DNA of 64,000 nt, taken from NCBI RefSeq assembly GCF_024704725.1, contig NZ_JALIQS010000003.1:744001-808000 (forward strand). Reading direction: 5' to 3'. The notes below the pieces were generated by a model. It was not told the origin of the DNA, did no database searches, and saw nothing but the letters and a program-made list of their open reading frames with translations. Position numbers and translations under genes: made by a program. Numbering within the stretch: position 1 is the first letter of the stretch; every line of letters starts with the position of its first letter. Positions 63,730 through 64,000 of this stretch are shown piece after piece. The stretch is from Shinella sp. CPCC 101442 (GTDB taxonomy: Bacteria; Pseudomonadota; Alphaproteobacteria; Rhizobiales; Rhizobiaceae).

Positions 63730-64000
63730 TCAACGTTGCGGCAGCGGACAGGCCTCGCCGCCGCCAAAAATCCGGGAGCGGGTGAGAAAACGCTTCTCCC
63801 GACCATTATCGAGCGAGAACATGCCGCCGCGGCCGGGCACCACGTCGATGATCAGCTGCGTGTGCTGCCAGACACCGAACTGGCTCTCGCTGATATAGAC
63901 GGGCACGCCGCCGATCTCGCCGAGCTTCACATCCCGGTCGCCGACAATATAGTCATCCGCCGGATAGCACATGGGCGAGGAACCGTCGCAGCACCCGCCC
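63730..64000 (-). CDS. DUF779 family protein (C-terminal part, cut by window edge)
   Basis: The minus-strand frame runs from the window edge, with GGCCDGSSPMCYPADDYIVGDRDVKLGEIGGVPVYIS at its visible start; about 90 residues are seen. The Cys-rich GGCCDGSSPMCY block and SQFGVWQHTQLIIDVVPGRGGMFSLDNGREKRFLTRSRIF are the DUF779 signature. The ATG at 63972 is internal, because the conserved residues continue upstream of it; the true start lies outside the window. This family is often next to an aldehyde dehydrogenase gene. Confidence 0.9.
   Translation of the reverse strand, partial: GGCCDGSSPMCYPADDYIVGDRDVKLGEIGGVPVYISESQFGVWQHTQLIIDVVPGRGGMFSLDNGREKRFLTRSRIFGGGEACPLPQR

Overview
The window is a high-GC alphaproteobacterial chromosome segment that looks like Rhizobiaceae (Ensifer, Shinella, Rhizobium or Agrobacterium; the genus cannot be settled from sequence alone). 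The best evidence is gene order recalled from Sinorhizobium meliloti: carB, greA, an lps core block, lrp, trxB, lsrB, then two tandem AbcR-type small RNAs and an arsR gene. Supporting evidence is a BA14K-family protein, a y4hA-type ion exchanger, petP/petR regulators and the domain structure of the sigma factor. No rRNA, tRNA, CRISPR array, prophage or insertion sequence was recognised.

Layout. 1-13 kb: the start of rpoD (cut by the window edge), a threonine catabolism pair kbl-tdh flanked by two GFA-domain genes, a methyltransferase/SDR divergent pair, an outer-membrane barrel, recQ, dnaG and a GatB/YqeY protein. 13-31 kb: carA and carB lie about 12.4 kb apart, separated by transporters (MATE, TetA-like MFS), a truncated EptA-like membrane domain, the YpfJ-type metallopeptidase, a DUF2306/LytTR divergent pair, dehydrogenases, and an AT-rich island holding a solitary flagellin. 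31-35 kb: greA leads into lpsB, two further glycosyltransferases and a polysaccharide pyruvyl transferase, then lrp. 35-40 kb: trxB, lsrB, the two AbcR-like sRNAs, arsR and an Old Yellow Enzyme. 40-50 kb: an ion exchanger, aspartate aminotransferase, a degenerate EAL protein, a PQQ sugar dehydrogenase, a cold-shock gene with a long leader, an MBL hydrolase, and a divergent Lrp/HppD pair. 50-57 kb: ilvE, the petP-petR-sensor kinase operon behind a perfect palindromic operator, csaA, ybjN-proC and a UbiK-like protein. 57-64 kb: lgt, midA-like, pgeF-like, an M24-fold protein without recognisable metal ligands, a lipoprotein, prs, a two-Kazal-domain lipoprotein and the end of a DUF779 gene.

Most genes are housekeeping. 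The parts least explained by known annotation are the lps core block with a predicted pyruvyl transferase, the AT-rich flagellin island with a possibly broken neighbour, the membrane-bound LytTR regulator paired with DUF2306, the Kazal lipoprotein, and several strong palindromes and repeats. No wholly new multi-gene defence or mobile system was found.
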